Part shown: positions 10,551-23,350 of the stretch, one piece after another
How the letters are laid out: every line of letters starts with the position of its first letter
How positions within the stretch are numbered: the first letter of the stretch is position 1
Program-made: the position numbers and the translations under genes
Source of the DNA: Apodemus sylvaticus
Taxonomy: Eukaryota > Chordata > Mammalia > Rodentia > Muridae
Direction: 5' to 3'
DNA: 64,000 nt
Assembly: GCF_947179515.1 (NCBI RefSeq)
Contig: NC_067477.1
Span: 122,830,062 to 122,894,061 of the forward strand
The notes under the pieces: generated by a model
Database searches by the model: none
What the model saw: the letters and a program-made list of their open reading frames with translations, nothing else
Told to the model about the DNA's origin: nothing

Positions 10551-12073
10551 AACTTGATTTCTAATATCAAGAATTGACAAATGGGACCTCAAAAAGCTGC
10601 AAAGGCAAAAAGGCTGTCAATAGGACAAAACGGCAACCAACAGAATGGGAAAAGATCTTTACCAATCCTACATCCAATAGAGGACTAATATTTAATCTAC
10701 ACAAAGAAGTCAAGAAGTTAGACTCCAGAGATCAAATAACCCTATTAAAAATGGGGTACAGAGCTAAACAAAGGATTCTCAATGGAGGAACACTTAATGG
10801 CTGAGAAGCACCTAAAGAAATGTTCAACATCCTTAGTCATTAGAGAAATGCAAATAAAAACAACCTTGAGATTCCACCTCACACCAGTCAGAATGACTAA
10901 GATCAAAAACTCAGGTGACAGCAGATGCTGGAGAAGATTTGGAGAAAGAGGAACACTCCTCCACTGCTGATGGTACTGCAAGTACCATCAGAAAATATCA
11001 GAAAATTGGACATAGTATTACCAGTGCACCCAGCTATACCACTCCTGGGCATATATACCCAGAAGATGCTCCAACGTGTAATAAGGACACATGCTCCACT
11101 ATGTTCATAGCAGCCTTATTTATAACAGCCAGAAGCTGGAAAGATTGTAGCTGTCCCTCAACAGAGGAATGAATACAGAAAATGTGGTACATTTATACAA
11201 TGGAGTACTACTCAGTATTAAAAACAATGAATTCATTAAATTCTTAGGCAAATGGATGGAACTAGAAGATATCATCCTGTGTGATCTAATCCAGTCACAA
11301 AAGAATACACATAGTATGTACTTCCTGATAAATGGATATTAGCCCAGAAGCTTGGAATACATAAGATATAATTCACAGACCACACGAAGTGTAAGAAAGA
11401 AGACCAATGTGTGGATGCTTTTGTCCTTCTTAGATAGGGTACAAAATACCCATGGGAGGAAATACAGAGACAAAGTGTGGAACACAGCCTGAAGGAAAGA
11501 CCATCTGAAAACAACCCCACCTGCAAATCCATCCCAAATACAGTTACCAAACACAGACACTATTGTGGATGCCAATAAGTGATTGCTGACAGGAGCCTGA
11601 TACAGCTGTTTCCAGAGAAGCTCTACCAGAGCCTGACAAATACAGAGCAGGATGCCCTCAGTCAACCATTGAACTGAGCACAGGGTCCCCAATGGAGAAG
11701 CTAGAGAAGCCCAAGAAGCTGAAAGAGTTTACAGTTCCATAGGAGGAACAGCAATATGAATCAACCAGTACCCGCAGAGCTCCCAGGACTTGACCACCAA
11801 TCAAAGAGTACACATGGAGGACTCATGGCTCCAGCCACATGGGTAGCAGAGAATGGCCTGGTTGGACATCAATGAAGGGAGAGGCCCTTGGTCCTGTGAG
11901 GGTTCATTGGCCAGGTCAGGGAAAAGGGAGTTGGTGAGTTAGTGAGCAGAGGGAGGAGGATATTGGATAGGGGTTTTCAGAGGGAAAATGAGGGAAGGGA
12001 AGAGGATAGCATTTGAAATGTAAATAAAGAAAATATTTAATAAAATATGTAAAAAAGAAAAAAAACTTGATTT
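10551..12073 (+). mobile_element. L1-e: 5'-truncated L1 with target-site duplication
   Basis: AACTTGATTT occurs at 10551-10560 and again at 12064-12073, flanking the insert. Inside are the last ~780 bases of ORF2 (to the stop at 11340-11342), a ~700-base 3'UTR (GTTGGACATCAATGAAGGGA, then TTTGAAATGTAAATAAAG) and an A-rich tail. About 1.5 kb remains. The 3'UTR contains CACTATTGTGGATGCCAATA, which also occurs inverted in the L1 3'UTR at 35260-35295. Confidence 0.9.
10561..11342 (+). pseudogene. L1 ORF2p C-terminal remnant
   Basis: This is the C-terminal end of ORF2 in pieces. At 10574-10804 the frame has MTNGTSKSCKGKKAVNRTKR, then WEKIFTNPTSNRGLI. Later blocks include REMQIKTTLRFHLTPVRM and GIYTQKMLQ, then the final MWYIYTMEYY-like segment and a TAG stop at 11340-11342. 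Several frame changes separate the pieces, so it cannot make a protein. It was truncated at the 5' side during insertion. Confidence 0.85.
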
Positions 12074-15000
12074 TATGAACTATTATTTATCAAATATCAA
12101 CATTATGGCCTGCTCATGAAGAAGCAACATAGAAACCCACGGTTTTTAATAATAATAAAAATAAAAAGAGATTTGAAAATAATACATAAAGTAACAATGA
12201 ATATATAGGCACAAGGTTGTATCTATGGATAAGAAATGTATGCATCCTTCCATGTACCTCAAGCAATGTGGCCTTGGGAAAGTATAAGGATTCAGACAAA
12301 AAGATGAAAGCAAAGACAATATCACGTAACACAACCAGATTATAAAAAGAGTTCTAATTTATGAATAGCTTTACCACAAGCAGCCAAAGCCATATCCCTC
12401 AGTTTATTTCCTCTATTTTCCTGAAAACATTATTTTGCTACATTTTCCATAACAACAACTATATTGGGAATGGCTTTTATAAAAACAAATCACACAGAAT
12501 TGAGAGTGCTAGACATTTGAGGCATTGTAATGCTTTAAGGACCAGTGTCAGGGTTAGATCTATCGTGTCCCTTGCAAACGGCTTTGATGCTGGTTTTCCT
12601 ACTGCTAAGGTTTTACGAAATGTTTTAATTACAAGGATACTGATGCATTTCTAATTGAATGACCATTTGTGAAGTGGTGGAAACCTTAGCATGCAGATAA
12701 TAGCTGAAAGGAATGGATAAGTAATTGCATGCTCCAGGGGCCAGGAAGTGGCTTCTTTTCCTCAGCTTCTTTTTTGGTTTTTGCTAACCAAAATCAGATG
12801 GCTAACTTTCTCACACATGGCATGCTCATGCCGCATAAATCCAAACCATGGCTTTAATCTCTGAAATTATGAGTAAAAAGAAATATTTCCTAGTATGAGT
12901 TTGTTTTCTCAGGTATTTTGTCACAGTGATAAAAATCTCACTAATGGCAAGACTGGACAAACTACTCAAACTACAGATTCTTGTATTTAACATTCTACTT
13001 AAAGAGATTTTGGGACAAGACAGCCTTTCCTTTTTCTTCTACACTATAATATCATTGAATCTAGGCTATAGGACACATGAGTAAAATATGACCAAAAGGC
13101 CTTAATTTATTACATTGACTCATGGAAATTTTTATATAACTTCTAGTTAACTAAGCCATAGATGAATTTTAAGAACATAAACTATTTTTGAAGTTGAGGA
13201 ATATTTTAATGACCACCTCCATACTATTTACACAGAAGCTGAACTGCAGGCAAATAGCTACATATCTATGTCGTATTAATTTATATATAGATAGTCTAGT
13301 AGTAAGAACAGCAACTCCATGAAGAAAACAGTCACCAATTATAAAAGAATAAAAGTGTTGAACTGTACAGAATACTTTACTCAGCACCTTGAGAGACATC
13401 AAGTGAGAAAGACATCCTGAGATGAATACTATTACAGTCTGACCTTTACTGGCTGTAGAACTAGTGCTCAACTAGATTTGGGGTTTGAAATACATGGAGA
13501 AGTAAGTCATTGAAGGAATAGTAAGAACGAGCAACTCCTAGTTCAGATTTCAGGAACTACGGTTAGGTTTTCAGGTAGGGTTTACACATAAGCAATGTTA
13601 TATAATATGAAAGAAGTTAGAAGAGAAAACAGCTCTCAGAATTTCTCACCTCTAGCTCTTCTATGTTGGTGGTCTGTCTACTTCTCTTGACTATGTTCTC
13701 TGATTTTATCTCACTATCTTGGCTTGGTTCCAAGTCAGAAAGTATACTAGGACCTCCTTGACCTCATACTCAGAGCAGTTCTTATCATCTTTGAAGACAT
13801 TTCTTTTAATAATAACTTTAATTTCCCTCACCTCACCATTCCCATGACTGAAAGAGAAACATTAAAGATTTTCCTCTATTGAGACTCTATGATCTACCAG
13901 TGAATCCAGGTTTTATGTTATAGAATTTTCCTTTAAAATAAAACACAGTGGAGGTTATACTATGAAGCATCCTGTATAGTAATACAAGATGTACCCAAAT
14001 TATTTAAAACCTATTAGAAACCAATAGTTGTACAATACTCTCAGTCAAGGCAGAGATCGGCTTGCTATCTGGGCCACAGGTTTAATAGGATGAGAGAAAA
14101 TGAATAGCATCTTTCAAAATGTCAAAATAGTTAGAAAACCTGCCCTGTGTAAATGCCATTTTGAGGACTAATAGCAATAATTATGCTGGAAACTCACATG
14201 TAATATAATAAAATAGCTTTCTTGACAAAAAAGAATCCTATATACGATTATTATCTTTCTGATGGATATGACACTTACAGCCTGCAAATATTTCCATCAT
14301 TGCATGAGAGTGATTTGCACTAGAAACATTTCCATTGTTTCCAACCCCCTTGAGTTAGATTAATATGCATTAGATTTTGCACCAGAGGCCTATCTTGAGT
14401 GACGTGGGATGTGTCATTATAACCTGACCTTAACTCAGCAGTGACTAGTGACATTACTATAGTTGTCAATATCAATCCTTATTGGCAGAATAGAAACACA
14501 TTCTTGTTCACAATCTGTCAACTTCTTCTGAAGTCACTTAAGTCATACTCTGTGTGACAGAACTAATATCAAGAGTCATTGACCTTCAGCAATTTTGTAT
14601 GAACATGGTTGACAGGTATAATAGTCAGAGGAAATGTAGATAATTGGATCGAAAAAATGAGTTTCAGTGTACAGCAATATAGTTCCCTGCCTGGTTTCAA
14701 TGTTGATGGGTAAGATATAAATTTTGTTGGCTTTTAAAGGCTTTTTGCCATTGTAAATTAGTGTAGAAACTCTTACCCAAAATCCCTCAAAATCTTGAAG
14801 CTGGTTGTTTCATGTTTATTATTTCCACTTGAAAGGAAAGCTGATATAAATAGAGCAAGGGACTTTAGATAAAAGAATATATCAGAATAACTAACGACAG
14901 ATTCTTATTGCATAAAAGGAAACACTTTTATGTGAAAAATATTAACATGGTTGTACATCTGCTATAATGTGGTTGGGTGTATATAGAAATGTTCAATTTG

Positions 15001-15199
15001 TGTTTCAGTAAATTGTAATTTGTAGGAACTAACAACTGAATAATAAGAAAACATTTATAATAGAACATGATCTTATCCTTTACTCCATGGTATCCTCATT
15101 CAATTCTATTTCCAGTAAACAATTGGAAGTATCCTATTATGGTCAACAAATTAATTATGTGCAACAAATACTGAATACTTGTAAATACATATTTTCCAG
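12074..15199. other. Mostly unrecognised intergenic DNA
   Basis: Apart from the MaLR-like stretch at 12720-12945, I see no gene or nameable repeat. The 97-codon frame (12361-12654) and the 100-codon minus frame (13169-13471) match no family I know, and no splice or promoter context supports them. Confidence 0.55.
12720..12945 (+). mobile_element. Possible MaLR (ORR1/MT-type) LTR fragment
   Basis: The end TTTTCTCAGGTATTTTGTCACAGTGATAAAAATCTCACTAATG resembles, in pieces, the 3' end of rodent MaLR LTRs (CAGGTATTTTGTCACAG, then a CTAAT-like terminus). It is preceded by a degenerate AATTATGAGTAAAAAGAAAT, where the family has GTGAGCCAAAATAAAC. The upstream part is too diverged to align by eye. Confidence 0.45.
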
Positions 15200-15435
15200 T
15201 ACTGCTTCAGTGGTTAAGAGTGTGAACATTACAATTCAGTAATGCATACTTGGATGTGAGCACTGTTACTTCCTAGCTGTGTGAAGTTAAAAATATTAAC
15301 AAGTTAAAGCTTGTTTCCTCCTAAAAAATGGGAATAATTAGGTCTTATATCTTAACAATGCTGAAGAATTAAGTAAACTCATGTGTGTGAGCAGTAACTA
15401 CTGTGTCTGTCCTACATCAACTGTTCAATGCATGC
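15200..15435 (+). mobile_element. MIR SINE
   Basis: The order of blocks follows the MIR consensus: CAGTGGTTAAGAGTGTGAAC (15209-15228), TTACTTCCTAGCTGTGTGAAG, GTTTCCTCCTAAAAAATGGGAATAAT in pieces, then CAACTGTTCAATGCATG at the 3' end. MIR is an ancient tRNA-derived mammalian SINE. Confidence 0.85.
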
Positions 15436-15968
15436 TGCTTTCCTGCTGTTGTTCTTGCTATTGAGTCTTTTACTGTGTGTTTACCCTTTGCAATTCCAAA
15501 GCCAAGGCCAAGAAATCTAATCACTTAAGCAGAATGACCTAATCCCTTTGAGAAATATAAGGTGGCTTTTACAGTTGAGAACACCAATTTTCTTCCATTA
15601 AAACTAAGATTTCACACATAGGAGATTTTAGTCAGTATATCTATAAGGGTGGACTTTTTTATCTGGATATTTTAGCTTTTAAAAGTCTCCCTTAAATGGC
15701 TGGTGTATTTGAGATTTAATATTTCTTGTATACTTGATTTTTAAACATTTTGCTGTTACTTTCTTTAAGAGTATGGCAGTACCGATTTAAGGAACACCTA
15801 ATTCTTATTTCCAATTTCTACAATAATGCCTTTCCTAATTAAATGACTTGTGGACCTTTGTTACATGTCTTTTCCTTGTAAATACAAATAATAGCTCTTC
15901 AAATATTTGGTAAATCCTTAAAATACTATCCAAAATTATATAATTGATTTAGGTAAATTAAATATATT
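15436..15968. other. Unrecognised intergenic DNA
   Basis: No gene or repeat family is recognised in these ~530 bases. Confidence 0.6.
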
Positions 15969-16332
15969 TCTATGAGGGAATTCTGAAATCTAAAGAAAAA
16001 CTCTGGACAACCCATCCTAATTTATAGTGGATATAAATTGATCATTGTAGAGGTCAGTTTGCTCACTGTTATAGAGCCAAGAGTGACAAAGTAGCTGAAT
16101 ACATTTCTTTCACTTTATGTTATATGGATATATGTGTTTCCTGACTGCATCTCTGTGTGCCATGTGAATGTGGTACCCTCAGACATAAAGTGGAAAAAAT
16201 ATATTCAGCTACTTTGCCACTCTTGGGTCTATAACAGTGAGCAAACTGACCTCTTCAATGATCAATTTATATCCACTATAAATTAGGATGTGGTGTAGAG
16301 TTTTTCTTTAGATTTCAGAATTCCCTCATAGA
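15969..16332. repeat. Inverted repeat with ~150-bp arms and ~62-bp spacer
   Basis: The left arm 15969-16120 (CTATGAGGGAATTCTGAAAT ... CACTTTATGT) is the reverse complement of the right arm 16183-16332 (ACATAAAGTG ... ATTTCAGAATTCCCTCATAG), with only scattered mismatches. The spacer 16121-16182 carries a B3-like tail in minus orientation. The arms match no repeat family I know. A transcript through here could fold into a long hairpin. Confidence 0.93.
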
Positions 16333-16716
16333 AGACTCTGGATGGATTTCAAGCCTTATGAAATTCACAAGAAGCCACTCTCCAAGCAACTAGAAGTAAA
16401 TAATGGATATGCTGAGGGATGCTTCAGTAACATAAAGTAACATAATCATAATCATTGTTCAGAGACTCTAGGGATAAAGCTTTCATTCCTTTTTTTTTTT
16501 TTTCATCTCGGGGTGGGTGGGATTTTAGGTGGTGTTGGTTTCTGAGACATATGAAAGACAGTTGGTGGTAAAGTCGCTACACTAAGCTCATCTTGAATGA
16601 TTCATCCCTTTGGTCTGTCATTTTCCTACCCTTAGTGAATAGGCAGATTCATGTGTTTCTCCAAGAGAAGTTATACAACAATGTGATAAATCAAAATTCT
16701 TCATCTGCTGAGTAAT

Positions 16717-16760
16717 TATTGTTATTATTATTATGATGATGATGATAATGATGATGATGT
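16717..16760. repeat. (ATT)n-(GAT)n microsatellite
   Basis: ATT repeats change to GAT repeats within 45 bases. The minus strand reads as a run of isoleucine codons in the frame at 16618-16980, which is therefore not a gene. Confidence 0.9.
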
Positions 16761-16821
16761 TTTGATGATTGACAAAAGATGCATCACCAAATTCAGGAAG
16801 TATTCTCAAAAAGTATATATG

Positions 16822-17043
16822 TTCAGGGACTTGGTAGTTAAGAGCGCTAGCAGTTCTTCCAGAAGAATAGGATACATTCTCTCTAGCACCCACATAGGTG
16901 CACAGAATTTTGTATAACTCCAGTCTCTGGGGAGTCAATGAAAATACCTGACCTCTAACATTACCACATTCACATGGCACACAGAAATGCGGTTAGGAAG
17001 CACATATATCCACATAACATATACTGAAAGAAATGTATTCAAC
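16822..17043 (+). mobile_element. B3 SINE (B2-related)
   Basis: TTAAGAGCGCTAGCAGTTCT matches the tRNA-like head (TTAAGAGCACTGGCTGCTCT). It is followed by CTCTAGCACCCACATAGGTG, ATAACTCCAGTCTCTGGGGA, and the B3-specific tail CATGGCACACAGAAATGCGG. The 3' part (16962-17043) is repeated inverted at 16094-16175. Confidence 0.8.
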
Positions 17044-18404
17044 AAGCAATATTTGTCATCAATGAATAGCACAAAATAGGAGGACATAATTGTTCTGTGG
17101 GGAAGTGATGCATTTCATTCTGTGCAACAAGACTGCTCATGGTGGAGCTGATATTACAGAATTCCTCAAATGAAAGTCAGAATATGGATTGCTTGTTTGT
17201 GAAGACAGCCTTGGAAACACTGGAGGATATACTTGTTAAAACATAATTTTCAATTTACATAGTACATTTTTTTCATTTCAAAACGCCTTTTTGTAACTGT
17301 AGACATTAGGCTAGGAGTGCACTCAGAATTCATGGCTACTAGTTTGGCTACTTTTGGTTTTAAATATTTAAAATTGACATTTCAGTGAAGGGAAGGTTTT
17401 GTTTGGCTTTGGTGTTTGGTGTTGATGAAATATTTTAGATATAGAAATGAATTATTATCAATAATATTAAAAACAAATAATAAAAACACTCTTGTGAAAT
17501 GTAGAGGCATGTTCTCTGCCTGTGTTTATGGCAAAGCTGATTTATTACTTCAAAAACAGAACTGAGATCACTTCATATGCCAGTTACCTAGTTTGTGAGG
17601 TTACCAGACCCCATCTGTAGAAGAGATCTCAAGGAGACAACACTCCCCTTCATTTCCCTGTGATAAATATAAACTCGAGGATGACAAAATTCCAAATGTC
17701 TGATTTCAAATGTATAGTGTAACATTCCTAGCTACCAAGAGAAGATATGAATTATACAATACCATCTACCAGTTCTACAACACTGAATGAAAGTATTGTG
17801 CTATTACTAGAACAATAGCAGACACATACTCTTATGTAATTTCAGCATGACTATTTTCTGGAATCTCTAACAGGGCATTATTCAACTTGAAACAAACCCC
17901 AGGACTATGACAAATGAACTCAAGTTTCTTCATTCTGATCAATGTACTACTCAATAGCTCATAGCATAAAAATATACTATGATATTTTCCGAGAATTATT
18001 ATCTATATTTTAAAATAAATATAATGTTTTGAAGTTTTCCAAAGAAAATTTCCACTTCTATATATTAAATGAAGAACTTCACCAAACACTTGAAGAAAAA
18101 TATCATCAATTCTGCACAATCTCTTTCAAGCAATAAAGGAAAGTACATGCTTTTGGATCCTGAAAACAAAATTATTCTTTCTGATGGGAAAACCACCCAA
18201 ATCCTTGGAGAAATAAAAAGAGGAGTGTTTTTAGTGACACTAATCATTAGTTTAATAGTTTGTGAATTAAAAAGTATTATTACTGTTGTTAATATTTACC
18301 AATTAATTATATCAAAATATTTTCTGGTGTATGGTTAGTTTAGGAATTTTTTTTTGTATTTGTTTGTTTGGTTTGCTTAGGTTTTAAATATTTAGAGACT
18401 TTCT
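17044..18404. other. Unrecognised AT-rich intergenic DNA
   Basis: No nameable repeat or gene is seen. The 89-codon frame at 18069-18338 is AT-driven and matches no family I know. Confidence 0.6.
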
Positions 18405-18815
18405 TATTATTTGGATTAGTTATGGTTTTTATAATGTGCTAAAACACAATGACAAAACAACCTAGGAAGATAAACTTTGTTTCATCTTATACTTCTAGTC
18501 ACACTCCATTGCTAAAGAAAGTCAGAGCAGGAACTCAAGCAAGGCAAGAACCGGGAGGCAGAGACTGAAGCAAGGCCACAGTAGAGTGCTGACAATTGGT
18601 TTACATTCCAGCACAAATTGATCAGTCTGCTTTCTTCTACAACTCAATCTACCTGGGGCTGGAAACAGCACAAGTGATGTGAACCTTCCCATACCTGTAA
18701 TTAAATAGCAAAGGCCCACAAATGTGCCTATATGCAATCTGAAGGTGTATATTCTAAAATGAAATCCCACATTTTCTGTAACTCTAGCTTTTGATAAATT
18801 GACAATGACAACAAA
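18405..18815 (-). mobile_element. ORR1-type MaLR LTR
   Basis: Read on the minus strand, the order of ORR1 blocks is kept: TTGTCAATTTATCAAAAGCT near the 5' end, then AAGGTTCACATCACTTG, AGAAAGCAGACTGATCA, TGCCTCCCGGTTCTTGCC, GAGTTCCTGCTCTGACTTTC, and the 3' end ATAACTAATCC (ORR1 ends near CCCTAACTAAGACA). MaLR elements are non-autonomous LTR retrotransposons; this is a solitary LTR. Confidence 0.8.
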
Positions 18816-18837
18816 AATACTTTGAGAACCCCTGAGA

Positions 18838-18906
18838 GATAATAATAATAATAATGATGATGGTAATAATAATAACAATAATAATAAAAATGGTGATGAT
18901 AATAAA
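18838..18906. repeat. (AAT)n / (GAT)n imperfect microsatellite
   Basis: AAT and GAT triplets alternate just beyond the outer end of the ORR1 LTR. Confidence 0.85.
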
Positions 18907-20329
18907 TTATATGTTGTCATTCTGTTTCTGATTATCAATTGGGATGAAGAATAAGTGAATCAATATTATGAAAGTGACTAATATACATATGATATTATAT
19001 TTTGAGTAGATCTGAACATATGTTAAACGTTAATATTCTATATAGATAAAATAATAATCTGAAAAGCTCTAAATACAGAGTATTCTTTTCATTGTATAGG
19101 TGTGTCTTAGCATTCTGGCTGTGAAACAGTAGTCTGACCTTCATTAGCCTCTGGCTATTTATAACTTTCTGAAATATGCCTGCAGTTAACATTGGTGTAC
19201 TTTTTTGCTCTCTGGGTGTCAAATCTGAATTTATGACCTCTATTAACCCTAGTAATTATAATTGGCAAATGTATGCAAAACAAAACAAAAAACAATGGAT
19301 ATCCTTCACCAAATACATCTTGTTAACATGGATGTCAGTTTGTTTAGTCCACCCTTACTTCCTCGATGAATCCAGAAGCTACAGTTCACACAAAACCCAA
19401 AACATTTGCATTTACTTTTCAATCATATATTTTTAATGCATGTAAAAGGAATGTGCAAAAACATCTATTGTTGTTGTTTATATATCTGATAGAGTACTGG
19501 GCTCAGGTAGATAAAAAGCTAAGTACTGGAAATGCTAGGAACAATTTGTTTAATACCTGAAAATGTTACCCTTCTCATCTATTAAAAGTATATAAATATT
19601 ATTAAAGTTATAAATTAGGATGGTAAGTTACTGTCAAAGTATTCATCTTATAATAAAATGTAAAAGAATACGTTTATAATGTAAAAGAATACATTTATAT
19701 TGAGATGAATTCAAATGCTAAAGATAAGTTATCCTTATGGCAGAGATTGGAGGAATTTTTTATTTCTTAAGCTTATCATGTTAATATTTTTAAATGTTTT
19801 GAAGGAAATATCAAATTTACAGTGTCTTTAACATTTAGAATGTATTATTTTTGAATTTTATCAAAACAATGTGAAATATTCTATATTATTGGAATCATAA
19901 GCATGATATGTTCAAATAAGAACATCAAGGATTACTACAATTCAAGGAATTATTTTCTATAGTAAAGTCTAGAGTACTGAACAATTATGGTAGCATAAGT
20001 GAAGTCTCTTGTAGGCATATGTAATTCCAAAGGCAATTCAGAACCAAGAGATCACAAATTATACCATAGTTTCAAGTGAGACATTGATCTCTAAGATAGT
20101 TTAGATCTTTTGCTCTGTAGACAGACTAATTCAAGAATACAGGTACAAACACTGTAAGTAAAACTGACTTGATATTCTGCACATTTAATCTGTGTGTTTA
20201 GGATTAATTACTCCATCACCCAGTAGGGTAACATGTTGCTTTATTTTCTGCCAGTGTAGGCTGTGGCTTTTGCAACTGATCAATAACTGCCATTTCTTCC
20301 TTTCAGAAGAGAAACTCTTGCATATGCAT
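18907..20329. other. Unrecognised AT-rich intergenic DNA
   Basis: No gene or nameable repeat is seen. A short direct duplication of AATGTAAAAGAATACGTTTAT occurs in tandem near 19659-19700 (second copy with one change). Confidence 0.6.
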
Positions 20330-20638
20330 GTGTTCCAAAAATCTTTTTTTTTTTATTTTCTATATTCTTTGTTTACTTTATAAATGATTTCCCCTTTCCC
20401 GGTCCCCCCCCCTCATAAGTTCCATAATCCCTCTTCCCTTCATCCATTCCCCAATCACCCCCCTCCGATTTCTCTGTCCTGGTACTCCCCTACAATGCTG
20501 CATGAACCCTTTCCAGGACCAGAGCCCTCTCTTTCCTTCTTCTTGGGAATCATTTAATATGTTGTGTCTTGAGCGTTCAGAGCTTCTGGGATAATTAATA
20601 TCCACTATTAATTAATAATATTAGTGTTCCAAATCTTA
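20330..20638 (-). mobile_element. L1-f: short 5'-truncated L1 with target-site duplication
   Basis: GTGTTCCAAA precedes the T-rich tail at 20330-20339 and recurs at 20624-20633; both copies continue to TCTT. Between them is ~280 bases of L1 3'UTR in minus orientation: TTTTTTTTTTTATTTTCTAT, CTCTGTCCTGGTACTCCCCT, and the end of ORF2 (TTAATATCCACTATTAATTA). Confidence 0.9.
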
Positions 20639-21930
20639 AGTATTCTTCTCCAAGATTCCATCAAATTGAAATATGCATTTTTCACATCACAGATTCAATG
20701 AACCCTCCCCCTTAGACCCACTGGTCCCACCCTGAAAGGTGTGAATACAATCTAATCATTTTCATTTATGCAAAATCATTTTTCTTTTATACCAATTTTC
20801 ATGGTTTGGAAGAAATGAGTTTTCATTTAAAATCAGTCTTATCACATACTATTTAATACTCTTGAGACTATGTTTGGATACTAAAAAGAAATTCTGATCC
20901 AAACATAAATAATTTACATAAATTGTATAATATAAGAAGACATGTCAGTGTGCCACTCAGCATAAAATACCTGAGTTTGTCAAAAAGTGGTGCAGAGAGT
21001 ATATAACCTAAACAAATAACATTTTTAATAATTCAAATTAATGTACATTCATAATTTAATAGACACATATATATATACATTCCTATGCATGTTTGTGCAA
21101 GTATGTGTGCCACACATGTATATACACACCCACACACACACAAATATATGACACAAAAATACTCCCTGAATATTACTAGAGTTCAAGGCATGAGACAGCA
21201 TACTTTTAAAGATAAATCATAAATCACAACTAGGCATATGATTTTTTAAATATTTTTCCTAAATGAACGCAGATGGTAGTAAGGCAGATTTAAATAATAT
21301 CTCATAATACAAATACATTGACTCTAATTTTATTTAAAATAGGGTAAATTAATTTTTTTAACTTTTGTTAAGCAAATCTTGAATAATTTGGTAAATATGT
21401 TATTATTTTCTTTAAAATAAAATTATCTTAAATTTCAAGCGAAATACTTCTCTGGTACATTCTGTCTGCAGTTCCCTATATTGTTTCAAATATCTCCAAT
21501 ATGAATAAGGAGGTGAATCTATAGTTTTGTTCCCATTTCTCATCAATAATATCCCAAGAGACCGCTAACATAGCATGTTCCACACTATGCTAAACCTTTT
21601 CCTTGTGTTTTCAGACCCCAGTGGAATCCATCTTTCTGTTCTATTCCCTTTTCCACTGTTATACTTAACTCAGAAATTCTCTGTAGATGGTAAACACTCA
21701 TTGAAATGTCATCTGATATGAATTATAAACTACTTTCTCTTTCTTCCAGAACCAACTCAAATTATAAAGACACAAGAGGCTCACTGTACTGTGTGAGATG
21801 CACCAACCTATTAGGGCAGCATTTAACCACTGCTGTGAATCCAAGTTTCCTCTTTTCACCACAATATTCTCTCTGAAAGGCTTGCTAACTTATCTTCATA
21901 GTAAGTTATCTGAATTGTTTTTAGGAGAAC
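20639..21930. other. Unrecognised AT-rich intergenic DNA with a CA/TA-rich stretch
   Basis: 21064-21150 is a mixed TA, TG and CA simple-sequence stretch with a core (CA)7 near 21130. No gene or other nameable repeat is seen. Confidence 0.6.
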
Positions 21931-21931
21931 A

Positions 21932-21990
21932 TGAGGCTGGGAATGTAGCTTAGTGGGATCATCCATGCTTTCTGAAGTTCAGTCTACTAG
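21932..21990 (+). mobile_element. ID-like SINE fragment
   Basis: GAGGCTGGGAATGTAGCTTAGTGGGAT resembles, in pieces, the head of the ID/BC1 consensus (GGGGCTGGGGATTTAGCTCAGTGG). The rest is diverged. Confidence 0.45.
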
Positions 21991-22059
21991 CAAACAGAAA
22001 CTCTAAAAACATGAAGGTCATTTACTGGTTTACTGGGGATGGAGTGGGGAGGAGATTTA

Positions 22060-22370
22060 CAAGGTTTAGGACTTGCTCCGTAAGCATGAAGATCAGAGAT
22101 CCCATCTCTATAACAGTGTGGCCATGGCTGACCTGTTTATATTCCCATCAACGTCAGGACAAGGGGAGCAATGAAAACAGAAGAAGCTTGTTAGCCAGAC
22201 GATGTGAAATACAAGCTCTGTTGAGCAAAAGACCCTGTCTGAAAATGTATGCTAGACAAAATTTGAGGAAGATAGCTGACTTCAACTTTGGCTCTGATAT
22301 ACATATGTGCATGTACACATATACATTCCCATGTACAAATGTGCTTGCACACATGCAAAATTCATGCAGT
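22060..22370 (+). mobile_element. B4 SINE
   Basis: Blocks in B4 order: GGTTTAGGACTTGCTCCGTA, AGCATGAAGATCAGAGATCC, AAAAGACCCTGTCTGAAAAT, GAGGAAGATAGCTGACTTCA, and a tail of CATATGTGCATGTACACATA repeats. Divergence is moderate to high. Confidence 0.72.
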
Positions 22371-23350
22371 CAAGTGAACAGAGCAGTTATGCATGCAAAA
22401 CCTCCTTACAGAATAATGCAATTAAGTGCTGTACATTTTACTCTGAAAGAAAATCATATTATAACACTATATATATAAAACAATATATAATATATAATAG
22501 CTTACATTTAATATATATTCAAAGTATTGACAATGAATTTAACAATAGGGAAATCAATCAAAACTGAAATGAAACATAGTTTATACATTAATTATATGTT
22601 TTATTTTTTATTAGTATGTTTTAACATATGCAAAGTATTACAATATTGTCATATATAAAAACTTAAAATAAATATTTTATATGTATATATCATTGTATGA
22701 GATGGGAATTAAAGCTGTAAACACATGCATCACTCATATGTCCCATGGTCATTTCCAACTTTTCCTTTAGTCCAAAGATATTGCTTAAATTCATTCTTTA
22801 GAAGGCTGATGTTTTTATCCTGTCTCTTTGATGAAGCACTTTTCTAATGCATATAAACAAATTTATACTCTAACTCACAGGGCTGCAGACTCTCGAACTG
22901 GAGCAGCATTTATTTAGTCTAGGTATTCAAATTCACATGTACAGAAAAAGATAAAGACTAAGAGGATGTAACTACACTTGAGCAATGCCCAGTTTCCTAT
23001 GTTTGTATATAAATAAATTAGCACACATGCCTCTATAGCACAAGTGGCTATAGCAAGCCTGTGAGTCATGGTATTGTACCTAACACAATGGTATTGTACC
23101 TAAAACAATGACTTTTTTTTTTTAATATTAGTTCTTGTTACTCTTGTCCCTTTAAAGTTATGGCTTTTGTAACAAGTCACAGTTTTCATCTCTAGCTCAC
23201 ATCCTGTTTTGATTTCCTATACTAGTGGCTTTGGCCTCACTTCTGCTTACTCTCCTTGAGTGCTCCTCACTCCCTCTTTACTGACCTTTGGAATGATGAC
23301 TCTGTTCTATTTGTCTTTTGTACTTAGAAATGTTTCTCTGGGACAGAGAG
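22371..23350. other. AT-rich intergenic DNA, unrecognised
   Basis: This includes AT-only stretches near 22463-22520 and a 20-base direct duplication of TGGTATTGTACCTAACACAA at 23069-23108. The pieces near 23110-23350 belong to no repeat I can name. No gene is seen. Confidence 0.55.

Noticed and set aside
13169..13471. 100-codon minus-strand frame outside recognised repeats
   Set aside because: No recognisable domain, no splice, promoter or poly(A) context; a length expected by chance in 64 kb.
16822..16900. tRNA-like head
   Set aside because: It is the tRNA-derived head of a B3 SINE, not a tRNA gene; it lacks a cloverleaf with conserved loops.
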